Below, one piece after another: positions 5,750-11,456 of a DNA stretch of 11,456 nt. The stretch is from assembly GCA_038209365.1 (NCBI GenBank), contig JBBQXS010000085.1:1-11456 (forward strand), written 5' to 3'. The position numbers and the translations under genes are program-made. Position 1 is the stretch's first letter, and every line of letters starts with the position of its first letter. The notes under the pieces were generated by a model. That model saw nothing but the letters and a program-made list of their open reading frames with translations, was not told the DNA's origin and made no database searches. This DNA is from DASQHW01 sp038209365 (GTDB lineage Bacteria > Actinomycetota > Acidimicrobiia > IMCC26256 > PALSA-610).

Positions 5750-6876
5750 TGCGCACCTCCGAGGGTGACGTTCGCGAGTGCGGGTTGGTTGCCGACGGTG
5801 AGCCGACGGATGTTGAGGCTTCGCACGCCGCCCGCCGCGTAACCGACTCCCGCGTGCCAGGAGTGGAACGCGGCGTACACGACGTCGTTGCCCGCGATGA
5901 ACGGCGTGAGGCCGCCGGGTCCGGCTGCGTCGATCGAGTTGGTGATAAGTGGCTGGGAGTCTTTCGTGCACGGCCCGGTGGGCCTGGAGCAGTGGGCGAG
6001 ACCAGTTGTGTACGTGGCGGTTTGCCAATCAGCGGCCGAGTAGAAGAGGAGGTACTCGCCGCCGCGGTACAGCATCGACGGCCCTTCGACGTTGCCGTGC
6101 TCCCACCACAGGCTCGGCGTGAGCAGCGCGGTCGGCGCGCCGATCAGCGTTCGGCCGTCGGCCGCGAGTTGCTGCGCCAAGATCTGCGGCGGTCCCGACC
6201 CCGCGAGTTCGTTCTTCCAGTCGAGCCAGAGTGTGCCGTCGGCCGCTCGGAAGGGATTCGCGTCCAGCGCGCCGGACCCGCCGCAGATGAGCGGGCCGCT
6301 CGGGTCGAGCGTGAACGGTCCCGCGGGGTGGGCGCTGGTCGCCACACCGATGCATTGCGACTGCCGGGCGCGGTGGCCGACGGTGACGTACATCCGGTAT
6401 TCGCCGGCGATGCGCAGCACCGAGGGCGCCCACGTCCGCAGCTTTCCCTGCTCGGCCCACGGTGGCAGTTGCGGGAGCGCGTCGGGGAGCGACTTCCAAT
6501 GCACGAGGTCGCGCGAGTACATGGCCGGGACGTTCGCCGCGAGGGTGTTGGTCGCGTACGCATAGAAGCGATCGCCCGTACGGAGCACGAACGGGTCGGG
6601 GAAGTCGCCGTCAAAGACGGGGTTGGCGAATACCGACGCGAGCGGCACGGGCGCCGGTCGCCGCGGGACGCGCGGCCTCGGGCGCGTACGCGTACGCGCG
6701 TGCGCGGCGGCCGGGCGCGTTGTTGCGCGCGCCGCCTCGATCTTCCGAAGACCGCCGCCTCCGGCCGTGATCAGCACACAGCCGACCACGATCAACAAGA
6801 CCTTGCGCGTCCGGAACGCGAGCCCGACGAGCCCGCCGCCGACAACGGCCAGAAGAAACAACGCCCACTCGCGCAT
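5746..6876 (-). CDS. Membrane-anchored GH43-family glycoside hydrolase
   Basis: Glycosidase of the five-bladed propeller family GH43, whose members act on arabinose- or xylose-containing glycans. Numbered from the GTG at 6885, the catalytic set is visible: base Asp97 in GDFPDPFVLR, pKa-tuning Asp208 in GALDANPFRA, and general acid Glu267 in GNVEGPSML. The N-terminus is unusual. Two hydrophobic helices (about 6-24 and 29-46) are separated by RTRK, then a basic Arg/Pro/Ala linker (about 47-83) leads to the catalytic domain, which is thus tethered outside the cell rather than released. I prefer ATG 6876 (376 residues) because GAGGG lies 10 nt before it; GTG 6885 is possible. It is followed by a coupled gene with a 4-nt overlap and preceded by a candidate ECF promoter at 6985-7009. 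Substrate cannot be told from sequence alone. Confidence 0.9.
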   Translation of the reverse strand: MREWALFLLAVVGGGLVGLAFRTRKVLLIVVGCVLITAGGGGLRKIEAARATTRPAAAHARTRTRPRPRVPRRPAPVPLASVFANPVFDGDFPDPFVLRTGDRFYAYATNTLAANVPAMYSRDLVHWKSLPDALPQLPPWAEQGKLRTWAPSVLRIAGEYRMYVTVGHRARQSQCIGVATSAHPAGPFTLDPSGPLICGGSGALDANPFRAADGTLWLDWKNELAGSGPPQILAQQLAADGRTLIGAPTALLTPSLWWEHGNVEGPSMLYRGGEYLLFYSAADWQTATYTTGLAHCSRPTGPCTKDSQPLITNSIDAAGPGGLTPFIAGNDVVYAAFHSWHAGVGYAAGGVRSLNIRRLTVGNQPALANVTLGGAQ

Positions 6877-6984
6877 TGCGCTCACGCCCTCGTGTGTGTG
6901 CAGCCGGACGATCCGGCGACCACATCGTCGAGGAGGTCACTCGAGACTGACTCGAACTCTCCTCAAGTCCGTGACGCGACCAGA

Positions 6985-7009
6985 GACGCTTGGCACGAGC
7001 GTTTAGTTG
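6985..7009 (-). promoter_or_regulatory. Candidate ECF promoter of the GH43 operon
   Basis: On the minus strand CAAC (7006-7009) is followed after 17 nt by CGTC (6985-6988), the same spacing as the sigma-gene promoter. The -35 reads GCAACT rather than TCAACC, so it may be weaker. Transcription would start near 6978, giving a leader of about 100 nt before ATG 6876. It lies back to back with the plus-strand motif at 7034-7058. Confidence 0.4.
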
Positions 7010-7033
7010 CGACGGAACATCAAAGTTCGCTTT

Positions 7034-7058
7034 CAACCTGCGCGTGGGTCAATGCGTC
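7034..7058 (+). promoter_or_regulatory. Candidate ECF promoter of the small protein/lipoprotein operon
   Basis: CAAC (7034-7037), 17 nt, then CGTC (7055-7058). The extended form TCAACC, 12 nt, AATGCGTC is identical to that at the sigma gene. Predicted transcription start is near 7065, about 47 nt before ATG 7112. This argues against earlier in-frame starts at 7007 and 7052. Between the two divergent -35 boxes is a GAAC-N6-GTTC inverted repeat (7015-7028). Confidence 0.5.
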
Positions 7059-7111
7059 TCTACACATGGCTGCGCGGCGATCGGCCGCCGGCCCGAACGA
7101 AAGTGAACGCG

Positions 7112-7327
7112 ATGAAGACTCTCGACCCTGACACCGAGCCCGTGCCGGTCTATCTCGAGCGGTACGCCACCGAACTCACCGAGTGGCGGAAGGACGTCGT
7201 CAACGTCCGCGCCGCTCGGGACGTCCCAGCCGAACTGAACACCCATCCCAAGGATCGCGCCCTGTTCGCGCGCGTCACCACGGTCCTGGCCCAATACGAC
7301 TGCAGCAAAGGGAAGGAATTGCGATGA
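7112..7327 (+). CDS. Small hypothetical protein, first gene of the lipoprotein operon
   Basis: From ATG 7112 it encodes 71 residues: a charged, soluble, mostly helical protein beginning MKTLDPDTEPVPVYLERYAT and ending VLAQYDCSKGKELR. No membrane segment, signal peptide or known motif is visible, and I do not recognise a family. The frame is open upstream to a TTG at 7007, but that start would precede the candidate promoter and ATG 7052 would lie inside its -10 region, so 7112 is preferred. The ribosome site is weak (GAAAGTGAA). The stop overlaps the ATG of the lipoprotein gene as ATGA (7324-7327), which supports this frame being translated. It may help couple lipoprotein synthesis; its own role is unknown. 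Confidence 0.55.
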   Translation: MKTLDPDTEPVPVYLERYATELTEWRKDVVNVRAARDVPAELNTHPKDRALFARVTTVLAQYDCSKGKELR

Positions 7328-7860
7328 ACCTCGGCGGGAAAGATCAGCACTGTCACCCTCGGAGCGCGAGCGTGAACAACGTGTGCCGGCTTGGTGCTGG
7401 CGCAATCCTCGTCGTCGTGCTCGCCGTCAGTGTTGGTGCATGTGGCGGCGCCTCGCACGCAAGCTCGACCCGGTCCTTCGTCCCGGGGCAGGACTCCCCG
7501 GAGGCGGCCGTTGCCGGCTTCATGACGTCGATTGCGAAAAACGAGGGTTCCCAGGCATGTGCGTACGCGTTGCCGGCGCAGGTCAGCGTGTGCACTCAGT
7601 TCGTCACGACTACTGCAGTGTCGGTCGCGCAATGGAGCTTCGGGAACTCGTTTGTGTATGGCGACCAAGCGCTCGTGACGCTCGTCGCCGACAAGTTCTG
7701 CGCCGGTGGGAGCTGCATGAGCAACTCGGATCCGAACAAGGGCCTGCCCCACGCGCAGAACGACTTTCCCGCCGCGTTCGGTCAGGCGCAGGGGAACTCC
7801 AGCAGCCCTGCCGTGCCGTGCGTGCGGATCAACGGGCAGTGGTATCTGATCGTCCTATAG
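7324..7860 (+). CDS. Secreted lipoprotein, NTF2-like/DUF4878-type
   Basis: A 178-residue protein with a lipoprotein signal: a hydrophobic run GAGAILVVVLAVSVGAC ending in the lipobox VGAC, with lipidation predicted at Cys40 and then a flexible GGASHASS linker. The mature part begins SPEAAVAGFMTSIAKNEGSQ and ends VPCVRINGQWYLIVL. That layout is seen in small NTF2-fold lipoproteins (DUF4878-like) of actinobacteria. Several cysteines (ACAY, VCTQF, KFCAGGSC, PCVR) suggest disulfides outside the membrane. ATG 7324 has GGAAGGA upstream and is coupled to the preceding gene. GTG 7372 is a real alternative, with GGAG 7 nt before it and a signal peptide of more usual length. No function is known. It belongs to the operon driven from the 7034-7058 motif. 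Confidence 0.82.
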   Translation: MNLGGKDQHCHPRSASVNNVCRLGAGAILVVVLAVSVGACGGASHASSTRSFVPGQDSPEAAVAGFMTSIAKNEGSQACAYALPAQVSVCTQFVTTTAVSVAQWSFGNSFVYGDQALVTLVADKFCAGGSCMSNSDPNKGLPHAQNDFPAAFGQAQGNSSSPAVPCVRINGQWYLIVL

Positions 7861-7992
7861 ACGAGGTGTCGGGCAGAGAGCGCCATGCCCGCGAACGTCC
7901 CAGGGCAACCCAAACTGTGGGTGCCGAAAACTCGATCGTGGTGGTGACCTGGGCGTTCGTCACGTTGGATCCATGACCGCGAGGATGCCGAC
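7861..7992. other. Intergenic stretch between lipoprotein gene and integrase remnant
   Basis: No reading frame with protein-like content, no clear terminator and no inverted repeat recognised as an element end. It may contain the left edge of the decayed insertion element that begins at about 7993. Confidence 0.4.
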
Positions 7993-8235
7993 GTGTCGGT
8001 TCTGTACGAACTGTTCTGCCGTATCGTCGAGTTGCTCGCGTTGCGGGGCCCGGCGGCGATCGGTCCAAAGATGTCGAGATCCTCGTGTTACGCAGACAGC
8101 TCGAGGTCCTGCAGCGTCAAGTCCCGCGGCCGCGATTCGAAACGACCGACCGGGTCGTGCTCGCAGGACTGAGCCGCGTCCTTCCCCGTCGGCGTTGGCC
8201 GGTGTTCTTGGTCACGCCCGACACGTTGGTGCGTT
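7993..8235 (+). pseudogene. Truncated integrase/transposase N-terminus (rve family, actinobacterial type)
   Basis: From GTG 7993 the frame reads SVLYELFCRIVELLALRG. After a one-base frameshift near 8045-8055 it continues KDVEILVLRRQLEVLQRQVP, then RFETTDRVVLAGLSRVLPRR and RWPVFLVTPDTLVR. This is the characteristic N-terminal part of integrase-core transposases common in Actinobacteria, where the next residues are usually WHR and the DDE domain. Here the match stops at about 8235 and another sequence begins, so the whole catalytic domain is missing. Both the frameshift and the truncation make it non-functional. It faces a second truncated transposase on the other strand. Confidence 0.75.
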
Positions 8236-8239
8236 GCCC

Positions 8240-8425
8240 CTACGCGGCGACGCGAGCTTGCCACCGGTAGAAGGTCGTACGGGACACGCCGAACACTCGA
8301 CACGCCTCCGACACCGACGTCTGGGAAGCACGTTCGATGACACGGACACGACGGTGGTAGATGATCTCGTCTGGCGTCACGGTGATGGACTCCTTCGGCT
8401 CTTTGGTAGGAACCAAAGGGTCCAT
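8240..8425 (-). pseudogene. Truncated helix-turn-helix N-terminus of an IS481-like integrase
   Basis: Starting at about ATG 8425 (ATG 8440 is possible), the frame reads MDPLVPTKEPKESITVTPDE, then HRRVRVIERASQTSVSEACR and VFGVSRTTFYRWQARVA. This is the DNA-binding start of IS481-type and related transposases: the AACRTFGVSRxTYYRW helix-turn-helix. A TAG follows at 8240-8242, right after the point where the helix-turn-helix ends, and no DDE domain is present. The stop lies at the junction with the plus-strand fragment, so it arose from a deletion or rearrangement. About 50 nt separate its start from the end of the Asp-box protein gene. Confidence 0.65.
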
Positions 8426-8478
8426 CGCCGTGGCCGCCATCTGGCGGACCTGCAACCTCAACTCGTGAACCGGAAGTC

Positions 8479-9426
8479 CTAGACGGTGATGCGCCAGACG
8501 CCGCGTCCTTGGGTGCCGATGTAGATGTTGAGCTTGCCGGCGGGCTCGTGGTCGATATACGTGAACCAGGGTCGGGGGAGCAGGACAGCGCGTGTCTGGC
8601 CGGTGGACCGCAGGAGCCTCCATGAGCTGCCGCCGTCGGTGCTGAGGAATACGCCCGAGTCGCGACCCCCGGCGATGACGATGTTGGGATCCTCGGGGTC
8701 GAACGCAACAAGGCTTGGTTGGGGATAGCCGTCGAAGTGGGTGAAGTTGGTGGGGCCGCGCTGAGTCTGGTATTTGAAGACGCCGCCTCCGGTCATGAGG
8801 TTGTCGAGTTGCGCGTTACCGGTCCAGGTCGCGCCACCGTCGTTGGAGCGGATCATGCGGGGGCTGGTGATCGTGAGGTTGGAGGCGTAGAGGCGGTTTG
8901 GGTTTGTGGGGTCGACGTCGAAGATGCCGAAGCCTCCGGTGGGGGGCTGCACTTGCTGCCATGTTCCGCCGGGACTCGCGCCGGTGTATTTCCAGAGCTG
9001 GTCGGGATCGCCGCCGCTGCAGTTGCCGGCTTCGACGTAAAACGTTGGTATGCCAGCGGAGACCGCGGCCTTCACACCGCACGCCTCGGCTGGACCGGTT
9101 CCCAGCTGCGTCCAGACGATGGGATTGGCCGTGATATCGAGTGTGACGAACACGCCGGCGGTCGTGACGATCACGTATCGCTTGTCACCGAAGATGTCGA
9201 CGATGTCGATGAACCGAAATCCGGGCAGGCTGCCCGGCCGGTAGGTGTTGATCTCGCTGGTCCCGAGTTCGCCGCGGCCACTTAGGAACAGCCGGTTCGC
9301 GGGCGGGGGGCTGAAGCAACACACCGTGTAGAGGACCCGGTTGGCGTCGGCAGCCACGTCGAAGGAGTCGCAGCAAATCGGGTTGTGCCACGGGGGCGGC
9401 GTGGCACCCGCGTTGGTGGTCGCCAC
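8479..9426 (-). CDS. C-terminal reading-frame segment of the Asp-box protein
   Basis: A 315-codon open frame whose nominal GTG start at 9426 is only where the frame resumes after the missing base. It has no ribosome site, so it is not a separate gene. It carries two more Asp boxes, SNDGGATW (194-201) and STDGGSSW (262-269), and a double-cysteine region (ICCDSFDV and YTVCCFSP) that continues the secreted propeller. It ends GTQGRGVWRITV, a typical last blade strand for this group. This gives seven Asp boxes in the whole protein. The stop (8479-8481) lies about 50 nt from the truncated integrase start. Confidence 0.72.
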   Translation of the reverse strand: MATTNAGATPPPWHNPICCDSFDVAADANRVLYTVCCFSPPPANRLFLSGRGELGTSEINTYRPGSLPGFRFIDIVDIFGDKRYVIVTTAGVFVTLDITANPIVWTQLGTGPAEACGVKAAVSAGIPTFYVEAGNCSGGDPDQLWKYTGASPGGTWQQVQPPTGGFGIFDVDPTNPNRLYASNLTITSPRMIRSNDGGATWTGNAQLDNLMTGGGVFKYQTQRGPTNFTHFDGYPQPSLVAFDPEDPNIVIAGGRDSGVFLSTDGGSSWRLLRSTGQTRAVLLPRPWFTYIDHEPAGKLNIYIGTQGRGVWRITV

Positions 9427-9648
9427 GGGCCGTTGTCTTGCAGGCCGTAGTAGAGGTCCTCGGCGGGGAGGCCGGCGTGGTGCGCGCCCCCCATCGCGAA
9501 CAGCCAGGTCGCGTGAGGCGTGATGTTGGGTTGTTCCCAGTTCGGGTTCTGACAGTCCGTAGTCAGGTCGGTGTTGTAGTAGACGCCGCCGTCGGATGAG
9601 AAGATGCGCGGACAGGCGTCATTGCCGGCTCCGGTGTCGAATACGAGA

Positions 9649-10890
9649 TCACCCGCGTCGTCGTGCGCGCCGGCGCTTCGGGTGAACGGCCCGCTCCAGC
9701 TGTTCGTGGGACAGCGCGCGGCCCCGCCCGGCGCCGAGTTCGTCGGGGGTTGTGCAGTCGGCGCGGAACAAGCTGACGTCGCCGAACCAAAGATCGAAGC
9801 GATTGTGGCCTCCTGCGTCGGAGCGTTGGTTGGTGGCGACGAATGGGATCCGGCCTTGCGGTGTCCGGTTCACCAGCGCGGTCCACGTCGTACCACCGTC
9901 ATCGGACTCGAACACCCGCGTGGCCACTGTCGCGAACAGCACGTAGGACTCGTCAGGGGATACCGCCAGCGAGCACATCCCGCCAAACGGCAGGTTCCCC
10001 GCGGTCCAAGTGGCGCCATTGTTGACCGACCGCAGATGCCCGTCGTCGCCACAGACATCGATGATCCCGCCCGCTTGCGCCACCACATCCCATACATCGT
10101 TGGCCGGCGTCGCTGGGGTGGGATCGATGAACGTCCAAGTACGGCCGCCGTTAGTGCTGCGGGCGAGCCCGCAGTTGGTGCCCACGAACACGTCGGCAGT
10201 CACGTCGGGCCGGATCGCGATCCCGAACGCTGATCGCTCGGAGCGGCGATCCGCGGCGCAATCGAAGGTGCGGGGCGGCACCGCGGACGGTGGATGCATC
10301 CACGTCGATCCGCCATTGGAGCTGACGTTGATGCCCGAACGGCTCCCAACCCGGCGGCCATCAAAGAATGAGGTCGCATACACCTTGCCCGTGTGGCGCG
10401 GATCGACCTGCACATCCCATGTCGCCTGCGGCACGTGGCCATCGAGATGCGACCACGTCACACCGTCGTCGCTCGTCTTGTAAAGGCCGCCCCACTCACT
10501 GGCGGCGTAGAACGTGCGACTCTCGCCGACCACACTGGCGAGGCCATTCACACGCCCGCCCGACGCCCCGTCAGGATCAGCCGCGTCAAGATCAGAGTTG
10601 TCAGGATTCACGTCAGTGAACGTCGCTCGACGGGTCGGCACCAACGAAACGGCCCTCGGCCCGAAGTCGTTGCCAAATTCCGCAGGCCGCCGCGGCGACG
10701 CCACTTGCGCGCCGGCGCCCGCAGGTGACAGCGGAGCAGGCCGGCTCGCCGCACGGGGTACCGTCGAAGCGCCCCAGGCCGACGCACTCACCCCGACCAA
10801 GACGACACTCGCGGACACGACGAAGGCACGCCGCGGCCAGCTCCCAGGAACTCTGCGGCGCAATGTCTTCAACGACATCGGCTCCCCCAC
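9649..10890 (-). CDS. N-terminal reading-frame segment of the Asp-box protein
   Basis: A 413-codon frame from GTG 10890; ATG 10878 is the alternative, four codons on, with GGGGGAG just before it. It starts with a signal peptide (MSLKTLRRRVPGSW, then RRAFVVSASVVLVGVSASAWG), so the protein is exported. Five Asp-box motifs follow: TSDDGVTW (139-146), SSNGGSTW (190-197), STNGGRTW (245-252), SVNNGATW (288-295) and SDDGGTTW (329-336). They mark blades of a sialidase/VPS10-like propeller. Asp boxes are structural, so they do not prove sialidase activity. From about residue 382 the frame turns into Arg-rich nonsense because of the frameshift at 9745-9749 and ends at 9649. Its upstream region is cut by the IS6 fragment about 100 nt away. 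Confidence 0.75.
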   Translation of the reverse strand: MGEPMSLKTLRRRVPGSWPRRAFVVSASVVLVGVSASAWGASTVPRAASRPAPLSPAGAGAQVASPRRPAEFGNDFGPRAVSLVPTRRATFTDVNPDNSDLDAADPDGASGGRVNGLASVVGESRTFYAASEWGGLYKTSDDGVTWSHLDGHVPQATWDVQVDPRHTGKVYATSFFDGRRVGSRSGINVSSNGGSTWMHPPSAVPPRTFDCAADRRSERSAFGIAIRPDVTADVFVGTNCGLARSTNGGRTWTFIDPTPATPANDVWDVVAQAGGIIDVCGDDGHLRSVNNGATWTAGNLPFGGMCSLAVSPDESYVLFATVATRVFESDDGGTTWTALVNRTPQGRIPFVATNQRSDAGGHNRFDLWFGDVSLFRADCTTPDELGAGRGRALSHEQLERAVHPKRRRARRRG

Positions 10891-10923
10891 TTCGACCCGC
10901 GGTCATCGCGCGGACGCCCCCGC

Positions 10924-10952
10924 ATGCTCAGACCGAGCGTCCAAAACGTCAA
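10924..10952 (-). promoter_or_regulatory. Possible housekeeping-type promoter of the Asp-box gene
   Basis: On the minus strand TTGACG (10947-10952) is followed after 17 nt by GAGCAT (10924-10929). The -35 is close to consensus; the -10 matches only three of six bases. It lies 34-46 nt before the candidate start codons. The CAAC-N17-CGTC motif is absent here. Confidence 0.25.
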
Positions 10953-10986
10953 GCACGAACAGACTCGCTGTCGTCAGTTAAGGAGT

Positions 10987-11192
10987 GGCGTGAAGCGCTG
11001 CACCCACCGGAAGACTGTGACGCGATCGACCTCGACACCACGCTCCGTCAACCGCTCCTCGACATCCCGATAGCAGAGCCCGTAGCGCAGGTACCAGCGG
11101 ACCTGCGAGCACGATGATCTCCCGAGGGACCGAAAACCTTTGGATGCCGAACTCGGGGCAATGGGTACCGGGCGGCAGCGGCGAGGCATCAT
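10987..11192 (-). pseudogene. IS6 transposase remnant, truncated and with two indels
   Basis: The start MMPRRCRPVPIAPSSASKGF and the part VRWYLRYGLCYRDVEERLTE, then RGVEVDRVTVFRWVQRFTP, match the intact transposase at 364-1080. Between them an extra T near 11103 and a missing A near 11129 put about nine codons out of frame (SLGRSSCSQ in place of PPEIIVLA). The frame leaves the element after RFTP and ends at 10974. No DDE residues remain, so it is inactive. Confidence 0.82.
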
Positions 11193-11241
11193 CCCCCAAC
11201 GCTCACCCGCCACCACGACGCTGCGCCAATGCAACAGTGCC
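10987..11241 (-). mobile_element. Truncated IS6-family element (5' end only)
   Basis: The right end, read on the minus strand from 11241, starts GGCACTGTTGCATTGGCGC, identical to the right end of the complete copy at 1129. Similarity continues for about 255 bp and stops abruptly at 10986/10987, inside the transposase helix-turn-helix region after RFTP. The left end and the catalytic part are missing. It has the same orientation as the complete copy. The flank aaagaacc does not match either flank of the complete copy. Confidence 0.85.
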
Positions 11242-11263
11242 AAAGAACCTCTGACGCAGGAGA

Positions 11264-11456
11264 CTAGTTGTGGACGGTGATGCTGATCCCGGTGCTGCGT
11301 CCGATGTTGCCGGCAGGGTCGGAAGCGACGCTGTTGAGTGTGTAGGCGCCGTTGGGGACGGTGGTGGTATTCCAGTTGTAGGTCCAGTGGCCGGATCCGG
11401 TCGGGGTGCCGGTCCCGATGAGCGCGTCGTTGCGATTACCGCCGGTGAGGTGGAAC
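11264..11456 (-). CDS. Bacterial Ig-like domain of a surface or secreted protein (C-terminal end, 5' part outside window)
   Basis: The minus-strand frame runs from the window edge to TAG at 11264-11266, giving 64 residues. It contains GTGTPTGSGHWTYNWNTTTV and PNGAYTLNSVASDPAGNIGR, and ends GISITVHN. The W-x-x-x-W strands followed by VPNGAYTLxSVAxDxAGN are the hallmark of bacterial Ig-like repeats found in tandem in exported adhesins and polysaccharide-binding proteins. No anchor follows the domain, so the protein is probably released or held by other domains upstream. The stop lies 22 nt from the truncated IS6 end, so the coding end looks natural. It could be related to the beta-helix fragment at 1130-1723, but nothing visible proves this. 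Confidence 0.7.
   Translation of the reverse strand, partial: FHLTGGNRNDALIGTGTPTGSGHWTYNWNTTTVPNGAYTLNSVASDPAGNIGRSTGISITVHN

Larger units (their letters stand above)
8479..10890 (-). pseudogene. Secreted multi-Asp-box (BNR/sialidase-like propeller) protein gene with two compensating frameshifts
   Basis: Read through two single-base changes, this is one gene of about 800 codons. The first change is an extra base in the five-C run (plus strand GGGGG at 9745-9749). Just after DVSLFRADCTTP the protein-like reading continues in the neighbouring frame as PTNSAPGGAARCPTNSWSG, then PFTRSAGAHDDAGDLVFDTG, then PNWEQPNITPHATWLFAMGG and DLYYGLQDNG. The second is a missing base within 9421-9431, after which the original frame resumes as TTNAGATPPPWHN. 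The fit of the middle segment to the flanks shows that it was one protein. With the sequence as given it cannot be made full length, so it is either a recent pseudogene or carries two assembly errors at homopolymers. Confidence 0.75.

Noticed and set aside
5750..6028. Upstream extension of the GH43 partner frame to 6028
   Set aside because: Arg/His-rich shadow of the GH43 coding region. The GGAGGT site and the signal peptide define ATG 5749.
5749..7131. 460-codon plus-strand open frame
   Set aside because: It is the complement of the GH43 gene and its leader, has low-complexity Arg/Gly/Val-rich content, and GH43 has clear catalytic motifs on the other strand.
1..11456. CRISPR array, tRNA, rRNA or riboswitch
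   Set aside because: No regularly spaced direct repeats and no recognisable tRNA, rRNA or conserved leader structures were seen by eye on either strand.

Overview
This is a high-GC window (strong G/C at third codon positions, GTG starts, Shine-Dalgarno sites), best explained as a chromosomal fragment of an actinobacterium (Actinomycetota). Supporting signs are an ECF sigma factor of the SigE type, a membrane-anchored beta-propeller partner, GC-rich IS6-family insertion sequences and a secreted Asp-box protein. No rRNA, tRNA or CRISPR array is visible, and I cannot name a species.

Layout. Positions 1-166 hold the tail of a LuxR-type regulator. A complete IS6-family element follows (303-1129). 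It cuts a gene for a beta-helix-like surface protein, of which only an internal piece remains (1130-1723). That piece is bounded on the other side by a 28-bp palindrome made of two IS6 ends (1725-1752). Behind it lie a cupin tail (1753-1869) and a small membrane protein gene broken by two compensating frameshifts (1841-2356). The core, 2242-7860, is intact: anti-sigma-like beta-propeller protein and ECF sigma factor (minus strand), a RibD/DHFR-like reductase (minus), a membrane-anchored GH43 glycosidase with a coupled secreted partner (minus), and a divergent pair of a small protein and a lipoprotein (plus). The right flank decays again. Two truncated, convergent integrase/transposase N-termini meet near 8235-8243, then come a large secreted Asp-box (BNR) protein gene with two compensating frameshifts (8479-10890), a truncated IS6 copy (10987-11241), and the C-terminal end of an Ig-like surface protein (11264-11456).

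How the core may work together. Three two-gene operons (sigma/anti-sigma, GH43/partner, small protein/lipoprotein) each have a 4-nt ATGA overlap between their genes. Each is preceded by the same bipartite motif, CAAC-N17-CGTC, which resembles an ECF promoter. The sigma copy lies 45-55 nt upstream of the sigma gene itself. The two other copies lie back to back between the divergent operons. I infer an autoregulated ECF sigma circuit. Its membrane-anchored propeller partner would control release of the sigma factor, and its targets would be cell-surface proteins: a tethered glycosidase, a membrane-anchored exoprotein and a lipoprotein. The motif is read directly from the sequence; the regulatory link is inference.
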